From Leptolinea sp964404415 (GTDB taxonomy: Bacteria; Chloroflexota; Anaerolineae; Anaerolineales; Anaerolineaceae), in NCBI GenBank assembly GCA_964404415.1, contig CAYOKC010000034.1, positions 1-30,884 of the forward strand: a stretch of 30,884 nucleotides of DNA, given 5' to 3'. Below, piece by piece: positions 7,874 through 16,209 of the stretch (positions are counted from its first letter, which is position 1; the number at the start of each line of letters is the position of its first letter). Below the pieces are notes generated by a model that was given only the letters and a program-made list of their open reading frames with translations, was not told the origin of the DNA and did no database searches. The position numbers and the translations under genes are program-made.

Positions 7874-8967
7874 GAGTTGGATCCTTTCTTGTTGTTGGCG
7901 ATGTTGCGAAGGATGGCAGCCAGTTTCGCTGCGGCGTCTGGTGTGGCGAGACGGCGCATGTTGTCGCGCATGGATTGCAATTTCTCCGGCGAGTAGAGCA
8001 GACTTTTCACGGCAGGCAGCAGCCCGGCTTTCAGGTCTTCATTTTTGACCATCAACGCGCCGCCTTTATGAACCAGGTAATCCGCGTTGACTTTCTGGTA
8101 ACGCCAGGCATACGGGTAAGGGACCAGAATGGCAGGTAGACCGAATAGTGGCAATTCACCGAGAGTGGACGCGCCAGCGCGGCAAACAGCGAGATCGGCG
8201 GCGGCGAAAGCGGCGCCCATGTCTTCATGCAGGTAGGCGAGAGGATGGTAACCGGCAGGTTGGCCCAGGTTGGCTCTTACAGCTTCAGCCTCTTCAATAT
8301 GAGCCTGTCCGGTAATATGCAAAACCTGAACCCGGCCTAGAAGATCTGGCAGGGCTTCAAACACAGCTTCATTTATGGAAAGGGCGCCTTTGCTGCCGCC
8401 GAAGACGAAAAGCACCGGTTTTTCGTTGTTCAGCCCAAAATGTTTCAACGCGTCTTGCTTTGTCCAGGCGTCAAGGCCGGGGCGGGTGGGGTAACCCGTC
8501 AATTCCAGGTGACGATGGAAGCGGAAAAAGGTTTTAGATTCGGGCGCTGTCAACGCGATCACATCCGAGAAGCGGGCAATCGCTTTGATAGCCAGGCCGG
8601 GCTCAATATCCGGCGTATAGAGCAGTGACGGAACCTTCCAACCGGCAACCGCCATGGGGACAGCAACATAACCGCCGGTGAACAACAGAGCATCCGGTTT
8701 GAAATCTGCCAGAATACGGTGTGACGCGGCTACACCGCGCAACAGGCGCGCGATATTGGATGGCAGGGTTTTGAGACCCACGCCATGTACACCGGCGGCT
8801 GGAATCGAAGTAAACGGAATGGACAAACGGGTGATCATTTCAGCTTCCATTCCGCCTTCTCCTCCAACCCATAACACGGAGTTCGCGTCAGTTCCGAGTG
8901 TTTGTAAAACGGCCAGAGCGGGGTACACTCCCCCTCCGGTCCCACCCGCGCAAATCAACAACCGCAC
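7870..8967 (-). CDS. murG: UDP-GlcNAc:lipid I N-acetylglucosaminyltransferase MurG
   Basis: GT28 glycosyltransferase that converts lipid I to lipid II on the inner face of the membrane. I place the start at the GTG at 8965-8967 because AAGGAG lies 7 bases upstream and the protein then begins directly with MRLLICAGGTGG, as MurG does. An ATG at 9015 is in frame but has no such support. The length is 365 residues. The first glycine loop reads GGTGGGVYPAL: the His normally found after GGTGG is Gly13 here. The second loop is FGGSKGALSIN, and the donor-binding region is CRAGASTLGELPLFG followed by YQKVNA. The start lies inside ftsW, giving an 80-base out-of-frame overlap. The end overlaps the CvpA-like gene by 4 bases. 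Confidence 0.95.
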   Translation of the reverse strand: MRLLICAGGTGGGVYPALAVLQTLGTDANSVLWVGGEGGMEAEMITRLSIPFTSIPAAGVHGVGLKTLPSNIARLLRGVAASHRILADFKPDALLFTGGYVAVPMAVAGWKVPSLLYTPDIEPGLAIKAIARFSDVIALTAPESKTFFRFHRHLELTGYPTRPGLDAWTKQDALKHFGLNNEKPVLFVFGGSKGALSINEAVFEALPDLLGRVQVLHITGQAHIEEAEAVRANLGQPAGYHPLAYLHEDMGAAFAAADLAVCRAGASTLGELPLFGLPAILVPYPYAWRYQKVNADYLVHKGGALMVKNEDLKAGLLPAVKSLLYSPEKLQSMRDNMRRLATPDAAAKLAAILRNIANNKKGSNS

Positions 8968-10144
8968 TGGCAGGTCTCCTTTCCGGGATGACACCTCTCG
9001 TGGCTCGCGCCACATTGAGGATCACACCAAAACTCATCATTGTTGTTGTTAGACTGGAACCACCCGCGCTGATCAACGGTAAAGCGTTACCGGCAAACGG
9101 GATCAGGTTGACCATAACGCCCATGTTAATGGCTGCTTCCATGAATATCCAAATCGTAAGGCCCGCGGCCAACAATTTTCCGAGGGGATCGGGAGCTTTG
9201 TTGGCAATATACAGACCGCGCCAGAGGATCACAATATACAGGCCGATCACAAAAATGGCACCTATCAGACCGGTTTCTTCCATGATCACGGCGAAGATCG
9301 AATCCGTAGGGGCAACCGGAAGACCGGTAAATTTTGTTGTCGCGCGCCCGATACCAACACCAAACAGGCCGCCTTTGACAACAGCTTCCAGGGACCGCTG
9401 CACGTGATAGGAAGCCTGTACCGGGTTTTGCAAACCGTTTATGTAGTCCAACATACGGATACGGCCGGTGGCGCTAACGCTGACGACGATAGCCCCAAAG
9501 AATGCCACGCCGAGAATAACGAAGACAATTTTCTTCATATCGCCGCCGGCCAGGTAGAACAGGATGCCGCCCAGGACGATGATCGTAGCTGCCGCGCTGA
9601 TGTCCGGCTGAAGCAATACAAGCCCGGCGTTGACACCCAGCAGTAGCAGCATGGGTATGACACCCATGGTGAAATTGTTCAGAACCGGTTTGTGATTGTT
9701 CAACCAGAAACTCAGGTAGAGCACGGTGACAACTTTCGCCAGTTCCGAAGGCTGCACGGAACCGAATAGGATGGTGCGGTCAGCGCCGAGACGGGTATCG
9801 CGCATCACCAACACTACGATCAACAGCGCGTATGTGCCGATCATGGCCGGAAGCATCAGTTTGTTGTAGCGGTGATAGTCAATACGGCTGAGCAATACCA
9901 GCATGAAGGTACCCAGAATTACCCAGACGATCTGCCGGATAAACATATACGCGGCCGGCTGCCCCAGTTGAATGGAGAACTTCCAACTGGAGGAATAGAC
10001 CATAAGCAACCCGAAGAGGAGCAGGGTGATGATCGCCAGGATCAGGGGGACGTCAATACCCATGCGCAGCCAGCGCTGGGTTTTTGCCGCCAATTCCGCG
10101 GTCTGGGAAATTATTGAAGGTTTTTGACCAGTGTCCTGAAGCAT
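8888..10144 (-). CDS. ftsW: SEDS-family septal peptidoglycan polymerase FtsW
   Basis: Multi-pass SEDS glycosyltransferase that polymerises lipid II at the septum with its partner PBP (FtsI in this operon). It has 418 residues and about ten membrane helices. Recognisable SEDS stretches are VQPSELAK (130-137), PTDSIFAVIMEE (279-290, with Asp281 matching the catalytic Asp) and LISAGGSSL (357-365). The ATG at 10142-10144 is preceded by GAGGAG and lies inside the end of murD (34-base overlap). A second ATG at 10063 lacks a ribosome binding site. The last 26 residues, rich in Arg and Ser, are encoded in the region shared with murG and probably form a free cytoplasmic tail. Confidence 0.95.
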   Translation of the reverse strand: MLQDTGQKPSIISQTAELAAKTQRWLRMGIDVPLILAIITLLLFGLLMVYSSSWKFSIQLGQPAAYMFIRQIVWVILGTFMLVLLSRIDYHRYNKLMLPAMIGTYALLIVVLVMRDTRLGADRTILFGSVQPSELAKVVTVLYLSFWLNNHKPVLNNFTMGVIPMLLLLGVNAGLVLLQPDISAAATIIVLGGILFYLAGGDMKKIVFVILGVAFFGAIVVSVSATGRIRMLDYINGLQNPVQASYHVQRSLEAVVKGGLFGVGIGRATTKFTGLPVAPTDSIFAVIMEETGLIGAIFVIGLYIVILWRGLYIANKAPDPLGKLLAAGLTIWIFMEAAINMGVMVNLIPFAGNALPLISAGGSSLTTTMMSFGVILNVARATRGVIPERRPASAVVDLRGWDRRGSVPRSGRFTNTRN

Positions 10145-11493
10145 TCGCCTCGCTCCTCGAAATCTTCAAATTCGTCATAGCTGGTACCGCCGGGTGACAG
10201 TAAAACCACGTCATCTTGTTCTGCCCGGAGTGATGCCAGCCGCACCGCTTCACTCAAACCTGCCGCGCGGTCAACTGTGAAGGCGGGTGGATCGGTCTGC
10301 GTTTTTGCCAACGCGTCCAGTATCTTAGGCGCGGCTTCACCAAAAACGACAACATGGTCAACCCGCTGTTTGATCAATTCCGCCAGGTCTTCCCATGGCA
10401 GTTTTTTATCACGGCCGCCAATGAGAAGGACCAATGGCTCTGAGAAGGAGCGGATGGCCGCCATCGTGCGTTCCGGTGCGGTGGCAATGGAATCGTTGTA
10501 CCATGCTGCCCCGTTGACTGTCGCCACGTATTCCAACCGGTGGTCAACACCGGCGAAGTCTTTTATTCCCGCCACCATATCGGCCGGTGTGAATCCGGCC
10601 GCGTACGTAATGGCACAGGCCGCGAGCGCGTTGAGTACATTGTGGTCGCCGCGAAGAGCAATGTCATCACGTTGGATCAAGGTGGTTTCTGTTTCGTTTT
10701 CTTCAAAAACCAGTTCAGTTTCTTTCAGATACGTTCCCGGGTTGCGGTCAATGGGCATGTTCCAACCAAAGGTGATCAATTTTCCTTTTACGTTGGGAAT
10801 AAGTGATGATGAACCGGCATCGTCACGGCACAGGATGGCGCAATCTCCCGGTTTCTGAAAATCGAGGATCCTGGCTTTGGCCGCTTTGTACGCGTCCATG
10901 TTGCCGTGGCGGTCAAGGTGGTTGGGGGTGATGTTCAAGACCGCGCTGATATTGGGAGATGTGGTCATCAGTTCCAGTTGGAAGCTGGAGAGTTCCAGGA
11001 TCACAATATCTGACGGTTTCATATCGTCAACATAGGATATCAACGGGGTTCCAATATTGCCGCCAACCCAGACCTTTTGATGCGGCCCGGCTCCGGCCCT
11101 GCAAATCCGGCCGACCAGTGTGGTTGTGGTAGTTTTACCGGCTGATCCGGTGATGCCGATGGTTTTGCAGGGTACCATCTCCATAAATATCTGGGCGTCA
11201 TTGGAAACGGGGATATCCCGGTTACGGGCTTCGGCCACCAACGGCATTTCAGGCGACACGCCGCCCGAGATACACACCAGGGTGATGCCATCAAGGGCTT
11301 CCACCGGGTGACTGCCAAGCACGAAATTGACCGGCATGCCTGAAAGGGATTCCACTGCCTTTTGAAGCTGGTCCCGCGTACGGCTGTCATTCAATGTGAC
11401 GCGGCACCCTTTTGAGCACAGGTAACGCGTAAGAGCCAGCCCCTGACGGGCGGCGCCAATGATCAACACGTTTTCCTTCGTCCAGTCTTTCAT
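10111..11493 (-). CDS. murD: UDP-N-acetylmuramoylalanine--D-glutamate ligase MurD
   Basis: Mur ligase that adds D-Glu to UDP-MurNAc-L-Ala with ATP. It has 460 residues. It shows an N-terminal nucleotide-like fold (VLIIGAARQGLA, 9-20), the P-loop GSAGKTTTT (116-124), the central LNITPNHLDRHG motif and a C-terminal GGRDKKLPW stretch typical of MurD. The ATG sits 2 bases after the mraY stop with only a weak GAG as ribosome binding site, so translation probably depends on that of mraY. The 3' end overlaps ftsW by 34 bases. Confidence 0.97.
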   Translation of the reverse strand: MKDWTKENVLIIGAARQGLALTRYLCSKGCRVTLNDSRTRDQLQKAVESLSGMPVNFVLGSHPVEALDGITLVCISGGVSPEMPLVAEARNRDIPVSNDAQIFMEMVPCKTIGITGSAGKTTTTTLVGRICRAGAGPHQKVWVGGNIGTPLISYVDDMKPSDIVILELSSFQLELMTTSPNISAVLNITPNHLDRHGNMDAYKAAKARILDFQKPGDCAILCRDDAGSSSLIPNVKGKLITFGWNMPIDRNPGTYLKETELVFEENETETTLIQRDDIALRGDHNVLNALAACAITYAAGFTPADMVAGIKDFAGVDHRLEYVATVNGAAWYNDSIATAPERTMAAIRSFSEPLVLLIGGRDKKLPWEDLAELIKQRVDHVVVFGEAAPKILDALAKTQTDPPAFTVDRAAGLSEAVRLASLRAEQDDVVLLSPGGTSYDEFEDFEERGECFRTLVKNLQ

Positions 11494-11495
11494 CT

Positions 11496-12488
11496 CTATA
11501 CCATCGCTATCGCCACGCCTGCCATGGCAAACATCAGGGATACAAGCCAGAAACGCTGCACAACCTGGGTTTCACTCCACCCACATAACTCAAAATGGTG
11601 GTGAAGGGGCGCCATTTTGAAGAGACGTTTTCCTTTTGTGAGGCGGAAGTAAAAGATCTGCAGAACCACACTCATGGCTTCACTGACCGGAATAATAGCG
11701 ATCGCGGGGATCAGCAGCCATTGACCGGTCATCAGCGCGACAACACCCAGTGTCGCCCCAATGGCCAGGCTGCCGGAATCGCCCATGAATAATTCGGCCG
11801 GGTGAACGTTGAACCACAGGAACCCGAATAACGCGCCGACCATGGTGAAGCAGAAGCGTCCGATGAAATCCTGTCCCTGCAAAAGCGCGATACCGCCGAA
11901 CGCGGCAAAGGCGGTGGCAGAGATCAAGCCGGCCAGGCCGTCGAGCCCGTCAGTAAAGTTAACGGCATTCGAGCAGGAGACGATGATGAACACGGCGATC
12001 GGGATATACCAGATGCCGAGGTCGAAGGCGTCGTACACACCCGGCCAGAACATCTGTGGAGCCCCGATCACATCTTTTAGTAGAATGGCTATTGGAATGG
12101 CGAATATGATCTGGATGATCAATTTGGTACGGGCACGCATGCCCTGTCCCTTGCGTTCACCACGAATGCCTTCCCAGTCATCAATCGCTCCAAGCAGACC
12201 GTACCCGATCAGAACCGTGAGCGGTATCAACACGATGCTGGAAAAGATCCTTAATCCGAAAAGGATGGAGGCATTCATCAGCAGAGTGACCATCACCACC
12301 GGAACAATGACCATCCATCCACCCATGGTAGGGGTGCCCATCTTGGTGATGTGGCTGTTGGGACCTTCAAAACGGATCAGTTTGCCGATGCGGAAGTGAT
12401 GCAGGATGCGGATCAACGGCCCGCCCCAGATGACAGTCATCATAAACGCCAGGCCGGTAAGGGTAAGCGAGAGCGATGTTTCTTTCAT
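11496..12488 (-). CDS. mraY: Phospho-N-acetylmuramoyl-pentapeptide transferase MraY
   Basis: Integral membrane enzyme that transfers phospho-MurNAc-pentapeptide to undecaprenyl phosphate to make lipid I. It has 330 residues and about ten membrane helices. Active-site motifs are all present: the DD pair at 103-104 (GAIDDWEG), NFTDGLDG (177-184), MGDSGSLAIG (235-244) and PLHHHFE (294-300). The start overlaps the murF stop in an ATGA. This is the position expected between murF and murD. Confidence 0.97.
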   Translation of the reverse strand: MKETSLSLTLTGLAFMMTVIWGGPLIRILHHFRIGKLIRFEGPNSHITKMGTPTMGGWMVIVPVVMVTLLMNASILFGLRIFSSIVLIPLTVLIGYGLLGAIDDWEGIRGERKGQGMRARTKLIIQIIFAIPIAILLKDVIGAPQMFWPGVYDAFDLGIWYIPIAVFIIVSCSNAVNFTDGLDGLAGLISATAFAAFGGIALLQGQDFIGRFCFTMVGALFGFLWFNVHPAELFMGDSGSLAIGATLGVVALMTGQWLLIPAIAIIPVSEAMSVVLQIFYFRLTKGKRLFKMAPLHHHFELCGWSETQVVQRFWLVSLMFAMAGVAIAMV

Positions 12489-13897
12489 ATTGTTGCCTCA
12501 ATTTCGGTAATAATGCGGTCCATTCTCATGCCATGAGACCCTTTGATCAGAACAACATCGCTTTCACGCAGTTGTGACCGGAGGATTTCGGCGGCGTCAG
12601 CCGATTTTTCAACGCTGGTGATGGCTGCAAGCGGCATCCCGTTGGCGCGGGCGGAATCAGCGATCATCCGCGCGCGCTCACCGACAGTGATCAATTGTTT
12701 GGCCACCGAAGCCGCTTTTTCTCCCACCCAGCGGTGGCCGGCTTCTTCGTACTGCCCGAGTTCCAGCATGTCACCCAGTACAGCCACACGGCGGCCGGGA
12801 ATTTCAGAGAGAAGGTCGAGCGCCGCGACAGTCGATTCGGGGGACGCGTTATATGTATCATCCAATACCAGCGCGCCACGGCGGGTATGAATGGCGGTAA
12901 GCCTGAGCTGTGACGTGCTGGATTGCAGTCCGTCAATCACTTCGTCCCAGTTCATACCGGCGGCAAATCCAGCCGCGGCCGCGCGCAAAACAGTCAGGAC
13001 GGAATGTTTTCCAAGGATGGGAACCTGCATCCGGCGGGACTGTCCCTGATAATTCAGTGTAAATTCAATACCGGATAAACCCCGGCCAATGATATTGTTG
13101 ACAGTTATGTCCGCGTCTGTTTCAACGCCATACCGCAATACGGGAGCGTTCGAGCGTTCCGCCATCCAGCGTACCCAGGGATCATCCATATTTAGAATGG
13201 CAGTCCCGTTTGGCGGAAGATTTTCCACAAGTTCGGCTTTTCCGCGGGCAATGCTTTCCTGAGAGCCCGCGCGTTCCGCGTGGACGGTTCCAATATTGGT
13301 CACCACACCGATCTCAGGATGCGCCAGATCGCACAGGAATTTGATTTCTCCGGGAACAAAAAAGCCCATTTCGAGTACGGCAATTTCAGTGGCGCGGGTA
13401 ACACGCAGCATGGTCAACGGAAGGCCGATCTCATTGTTGTAATTGCCGGGATTTTTAATGACAGAAAATCGCCGGGAAAGCACCTCGGCGGTCAATTCTT
13501 TTGTGGTTGATTTGCCAACAGAGCCGGTAATACCGATCACCCGGACCGATAACTTGTTCCGCCAGTGGGCCGCGGCTTGTTGAAGGGCTTTCAGCGAGTC
13601 ATCCACTCGCAGGCAGAATGGTGCTTTTGGCAGCCTGAAATCTTCCGGCAGGGGCTGGCGCAGATCGACCATGCGGAAATCCGATGAAACATCCTTCTGC
13701 ACTATGGCGGCCAGCGCGCCATTTTCAAATGCTTTTTGCAGGTAATCATGCCCGTCTACGCGTTCGCCGGGCAGGGCAATGAACAACGAAGAAGGCGTTA
13801 CCTGACGCGAATCAATGACCGCATCAGATATGAGCATGCGGAACGCATCGAAATGTCTGCCTGTTAGTGCGTCAAGTAGATCGGCCAGTGAATACAT
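12485..13897 (-). CDS. murF: UDP-MurNAc-tripeptide--D-Ala-D-Ala ligase MurF
   Basis: Mur ligase that attaches the Ddl-made D-Ala-D-Ala dipeptide, completing the pentapeptide. It has 470 residues. It shows the N-terminal substrate region SDAVIDSRQV (24-33), the P-loop GSVGKSTTKE (125-134, with Ser where Thr is common), NYNNEIGLPLTML, and the C-terminal DDTYNASPES motif diagnostic for MurF over MurE. The ATG has AGGA about 5 bases upstream and follows the ftsI stop by 6 bases. In most dcw clusters murE stands just before it; here ftsI does. Confidence 0.97.
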   Translation of the reverse strand: MYSLADLLDALTGRHFDAFRMLISDAVIDSRQVTPSSLFIALPGERVDGHDYLQKAFENGALAAIVQKDVSSDFRMVDLRQPLPEDFRLPKAPFCLRVDDSLKALQQAAAHWRNKLSVRVIGITGSVGKSTTKELTAEVLSRRFSVIKNPGNYNNEIGLPLTMLRVTRATEIAVLEMGFFVPGEIKFLCDLAHPEIGVVTNIGTVHAERAGSQESIARGKAELVENLPPNGTAILNMDDPWVRWMAERSNAPVLRYGVETDADITVNNIIGRGLSGIEFTLNYQGQSRRMQVPILGKHSVLTVLRAAAAGFAAGMNWDEVIDGLQSSTSQLRLTAIHTRRGALVLDDTYNASPESTVAALDLLSEIPGRRVAVLGDMLELGQYEEAGHRWVGEKAASVAKQLITVGERARMIADSARANGMPLAAITSVEKSADAAEILRSQLRESDVVLIKGSHGMRMDRIITEIEATI

Positions 13898-13903
13898 ATT
13901 TTC

Positions 13904-15682
13904 CTATTTCTGAACAAGGCCCAGCCGGGTCGTATCGGGGGGAAGTTTCATGGATACCACTAAACTCTGAACGACCTGGCTAAATACCGGTGCGGCAACA
14001 ATGGAGCCCCATTGTGAACTTTTTGGTTTTTCAAGCCATACATATACCACAAAACGCGGGTCATCGATGGGTCCCCAACCGACAAATGAGGCATTTGTAA
14101 GGTTGCTGACGTAACCCTGGGGGCTCGGGATTTCAGCGGTACCGGTTTTCCCTGCCACACGGTAACCATCAACCAGCGCGTCTGACGCTTCCTCTTCAAG
14201 CGAGATGGCCAGCATCTGGGTCATTGTTCGGGCGGTCTTTGCTGAAATTGGATTGCCAATTACCTGAGGGGTGTTATTGTATTGACGGCCGTTTTCGACT
14301 ATCGACTGAATAATATGCGGGGCCATCATCTTCCCGTCATTGGCCAGGGCGGAAACGGCGGTGATCATCTGTAACGGAGTGGTGGCAACACCCTGTCCGA
14401 ATGAATTGGTTCCAAGGTTGACTATCGTCCAATTTTTTTCATCGGGAAGGGCTAGAGGGAAGTTTACTTCGCCGGCCAGGTCAATATTGGTTTTGCGGCC
14501 GATACCGAATGCCTGCATATATTGATAGAAACGTGTTACGCCCGTCTGCTGTGCCACCCAGGTGAGGCAGACATTCAATGAGTGCTGCATACAACTTGTC
14601 ATGGTCTGTGGTCCCCAGGCGTTGCGGTCCCAGTTATAGATGGTGTAACCACCCAGTTCAACGCTGCCGGTATCCAGGAAAGGTGTGTCGGGCGTCACCG
14701 CGCCGGCATCCACGGCAGCCGCCATGGTCAGGACTTTGAATACAGAACCCGGCTCATAGGTTTGTCCGATCGCGCGGTTGAACGGGGTTGGATTGGGAAA
14801 AACCTTTTCATAATTCCAGTATTCATTCAGGTTAAGGTTCGGGGTGGTAGCCATCGCCAGTATTTCGCCATTCTTGGGGTTCATCACAATAATGGTGGCC
14901 GATGTTGACCCGGTCCGTTTCATGGCGTTATTGGCGATGGATTCCATATTCGCCTGAATATCTTTGTCGATGGTTAAAATGACGCTGGCTCCTGGTGGAA
15001 TAGTAGGGATTTCCCGTACTTTATAGGGATTTTGCGGGATGCTTACTTTGATCGGGGAACCCGCCAGAAGGTCATTGTATTTCTCTTCAACACCAAAATA
15101 CCCCCGGCCTTTATCTCGAAGACCGAAGGAATAAAATCCGATAATATTGGAAGCCAGTGCGTTTTCCGGGTAACTGCGTTGGAGGTGCGGAGCCCAAACC
15201 ACACCCTCAAGGCTGGGCATGCGTTCCCCTTTGGTTAACGGGGTCAGCCGTTTGTAGTTTTCTTTGGTTTCACTGATAGCCGCGATCTGCTCAGGGGAGA
15301 CGAAATCGGAAAGAACCACATATTCCACTTCATCCGTCATATACCCCTGACTCACCTGTTCATGCACCGAGTCGTAGTCGAGTTCGAGTATTGTGTGGGC
15401 CATCTCGGAGATGGTTTCTGGATTTTTTACATACCGCAAATCGACGCCAACTTCATAGACTTCTTTATTGCCCGCCAGCAGGCGGCCCCAGCGGTCAAAA
15501 ATATTGCCGCGTTCAGGGTAAATCGTTTTTTGAGCGTAATCGTAATTCCTGATCGCATCCGCGCTTAAAGATTGCGCTGCCGGACTGTTCTGGATGCGTA
15601 TCACCTGCATAATAATGAGCAATCCCAATATTGTGAACAGGATGCCCATTGTTTTCAGGCGAAAGAAGGATGTATTATTCAC
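13904..15682 (-). CDS. ftsI: Septal class B penicillin-binding protein (FtsI/PBP2b type)
   Basis: DD-transpeptidase that cross-links septal peptidoglycan, partner of FtsW. I choose the GTG at 15680-15682: GGAG lies 7 bases upstream, and the codon overlaps the preceding stop as GTGA, like the other junctions of this operon. An in-frame ATG at 15742 would add 20 unrelated residues. The protein has 592 residues, with a membrane helix at about 12-28, a pedestal domain, and a transpeptidase domain with SVFK (Ser313 nucleophile), SLN (in MQHSLNVCL) and KTGT (512-515). It ends soon after the transpeptidase domain without PASTA repeats. Confidence 0.95.
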   Translation of the reverse strand: MNNTSFFRLKTMGILFTILGLLIIMQVIRIQNSPAAQSLSADAIRNYDYAQKTIYPERGNIFDRWGRLLAGNKEVYEVGVDLRYVKNPETISEMAHTILELDYDSVHEQVSQGYMTDEVEYVVLSDFVSPEQIAAISETKENYKRLTPLTKGERMPSLEGVVWAPHLQRSYPENALASNIIGFYSFGLRDKGRGYFGVEEKYNDLLAGSPIKVSIPQNPYKVREIPTIPPGASVILTIDKDIQANMESIANNAMKRTGSTSATIIVMNPKNGEILAMATTPNLNLNEYWNYEKVFPNPTPFNRAIGQTYEPGSVFKVLTMAAAVDAGAVTPDTPFLDTGSVELGGYTIYNWDRNAWGPQTMTSCMQHSLNVCLTWVAQQTGVTRFYQYMQAFGIGRKTNIDLAGEVNFPLALPDEKNWTIVNLGTNSFGQGVATTPLQMITAVSALANDGKMMAPHIIQSIVENGRQYNNTPQVIGNPISAKTARTMTQMLAISLEEEASDALVDGYRVAGKTGTAEIPSPQGYVSNLTNASFVGWGPIDDPRFVVYVWLEKPKSSQWGSIVAAPVFSQVVQSLVVSMKLPPDTTRLGLVQK

Positions 15683-16161
15683 CGCGTCACTCCAAGTGAA
15701 GGATCTGTGTAACTTAAGACACCCTGGAACAACCATTCCCATAATGACTGGGTATAAGCCGGGCGCAAAACCGGAGACGGGATCATATCCAGCCCGGGAG
15801 GAGGCGCCATGTTGGCTGTTTCACGCCCCGCGTAGCGCGGGATGATCAGGTAGGTAGGCTCATCGATGCGGTTCAGCTTGTAACCCAACTCTTTGGCCCG
15901 TTTTTCCATCACCGCGTCTGAAGTCAGGTACGCCAACTGGTTGCGAAGGTCAGCGGACCGGCGGGTGGTTTCATCTTTTTCGACCTGCAAATCCTGAATA
16001 TCAAGACCCGCCGTGGCTGCCTGCGCGGAAATGCTCAGGTAAAGCCCGGCTACCATCACAAAACTGATCACTACCAGAAGGAACATTCCGCTCCACTGCG
16101 CCTGAGAACGCCACGGAGCCTGTCTGTATGCCTGTTCAAGTTTGTGCGCGATTGCTGTCAT
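15679..16161 (-). CDS. FtsL/DivIC-like bitopic division protein
   Basis: A 160-residue protein between rsmH and ftsI, the usual place of ftsL. It has a cytoplasmic N-terminus, one membrane helix at about 24-44, and a predicted coiled coil at about 52-95 (QDLQVEKDETTRRSADLRNQ). This is the build of FtsL/DivIC proteins, which pair with FtsQ and activate FtsW-FtsI. The family is too divergent for a sequence-only gene name. A further 65 residues, rich in Pro in the middle, follow the coiled coil. That is longer than the usual FtsL. The end overlaps ftsI by 4 bases. The ribosome binding site (GAGACGAGA) is weak. Confidence 0.75.
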   Translation of the reverse strand: MTAIAHKLEQAYRQAPWRSQAQWSGMFLLVVISFVMVAGLYLSISAQAATAGLDIQDLQVEKDETTRRSADLRNQLAYLTSDAVMEKRAKELGYKLNRIDEPTYLIIPRYAGRETANMAPPPGLDMIPSPVLRPAYTQSLWEWLFQGVLSYTDPSLGVTR

Positions 16162-16209
16162 GGTCTCGTCTCTTTATATTTGGATTTTTCTTTGCAAAGG
16201 GTGTGCCAG

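Noticed and set aside
8968..9015. Upstream in-frame ATG start for murG
   Set aside because: The GTG at 8967 has AAGGAG at good spacing and gives the family N-terminus; the longer start adds 16 unrelated residues.
15683..15742. Upstream in-frame ATG start for ftsI
   Set aside because: The GTG at 15682 has GGAG 7 bases upstream and a GTGA overlap like other junctions; the extra residues are a shadow of the FtsL-like gene.
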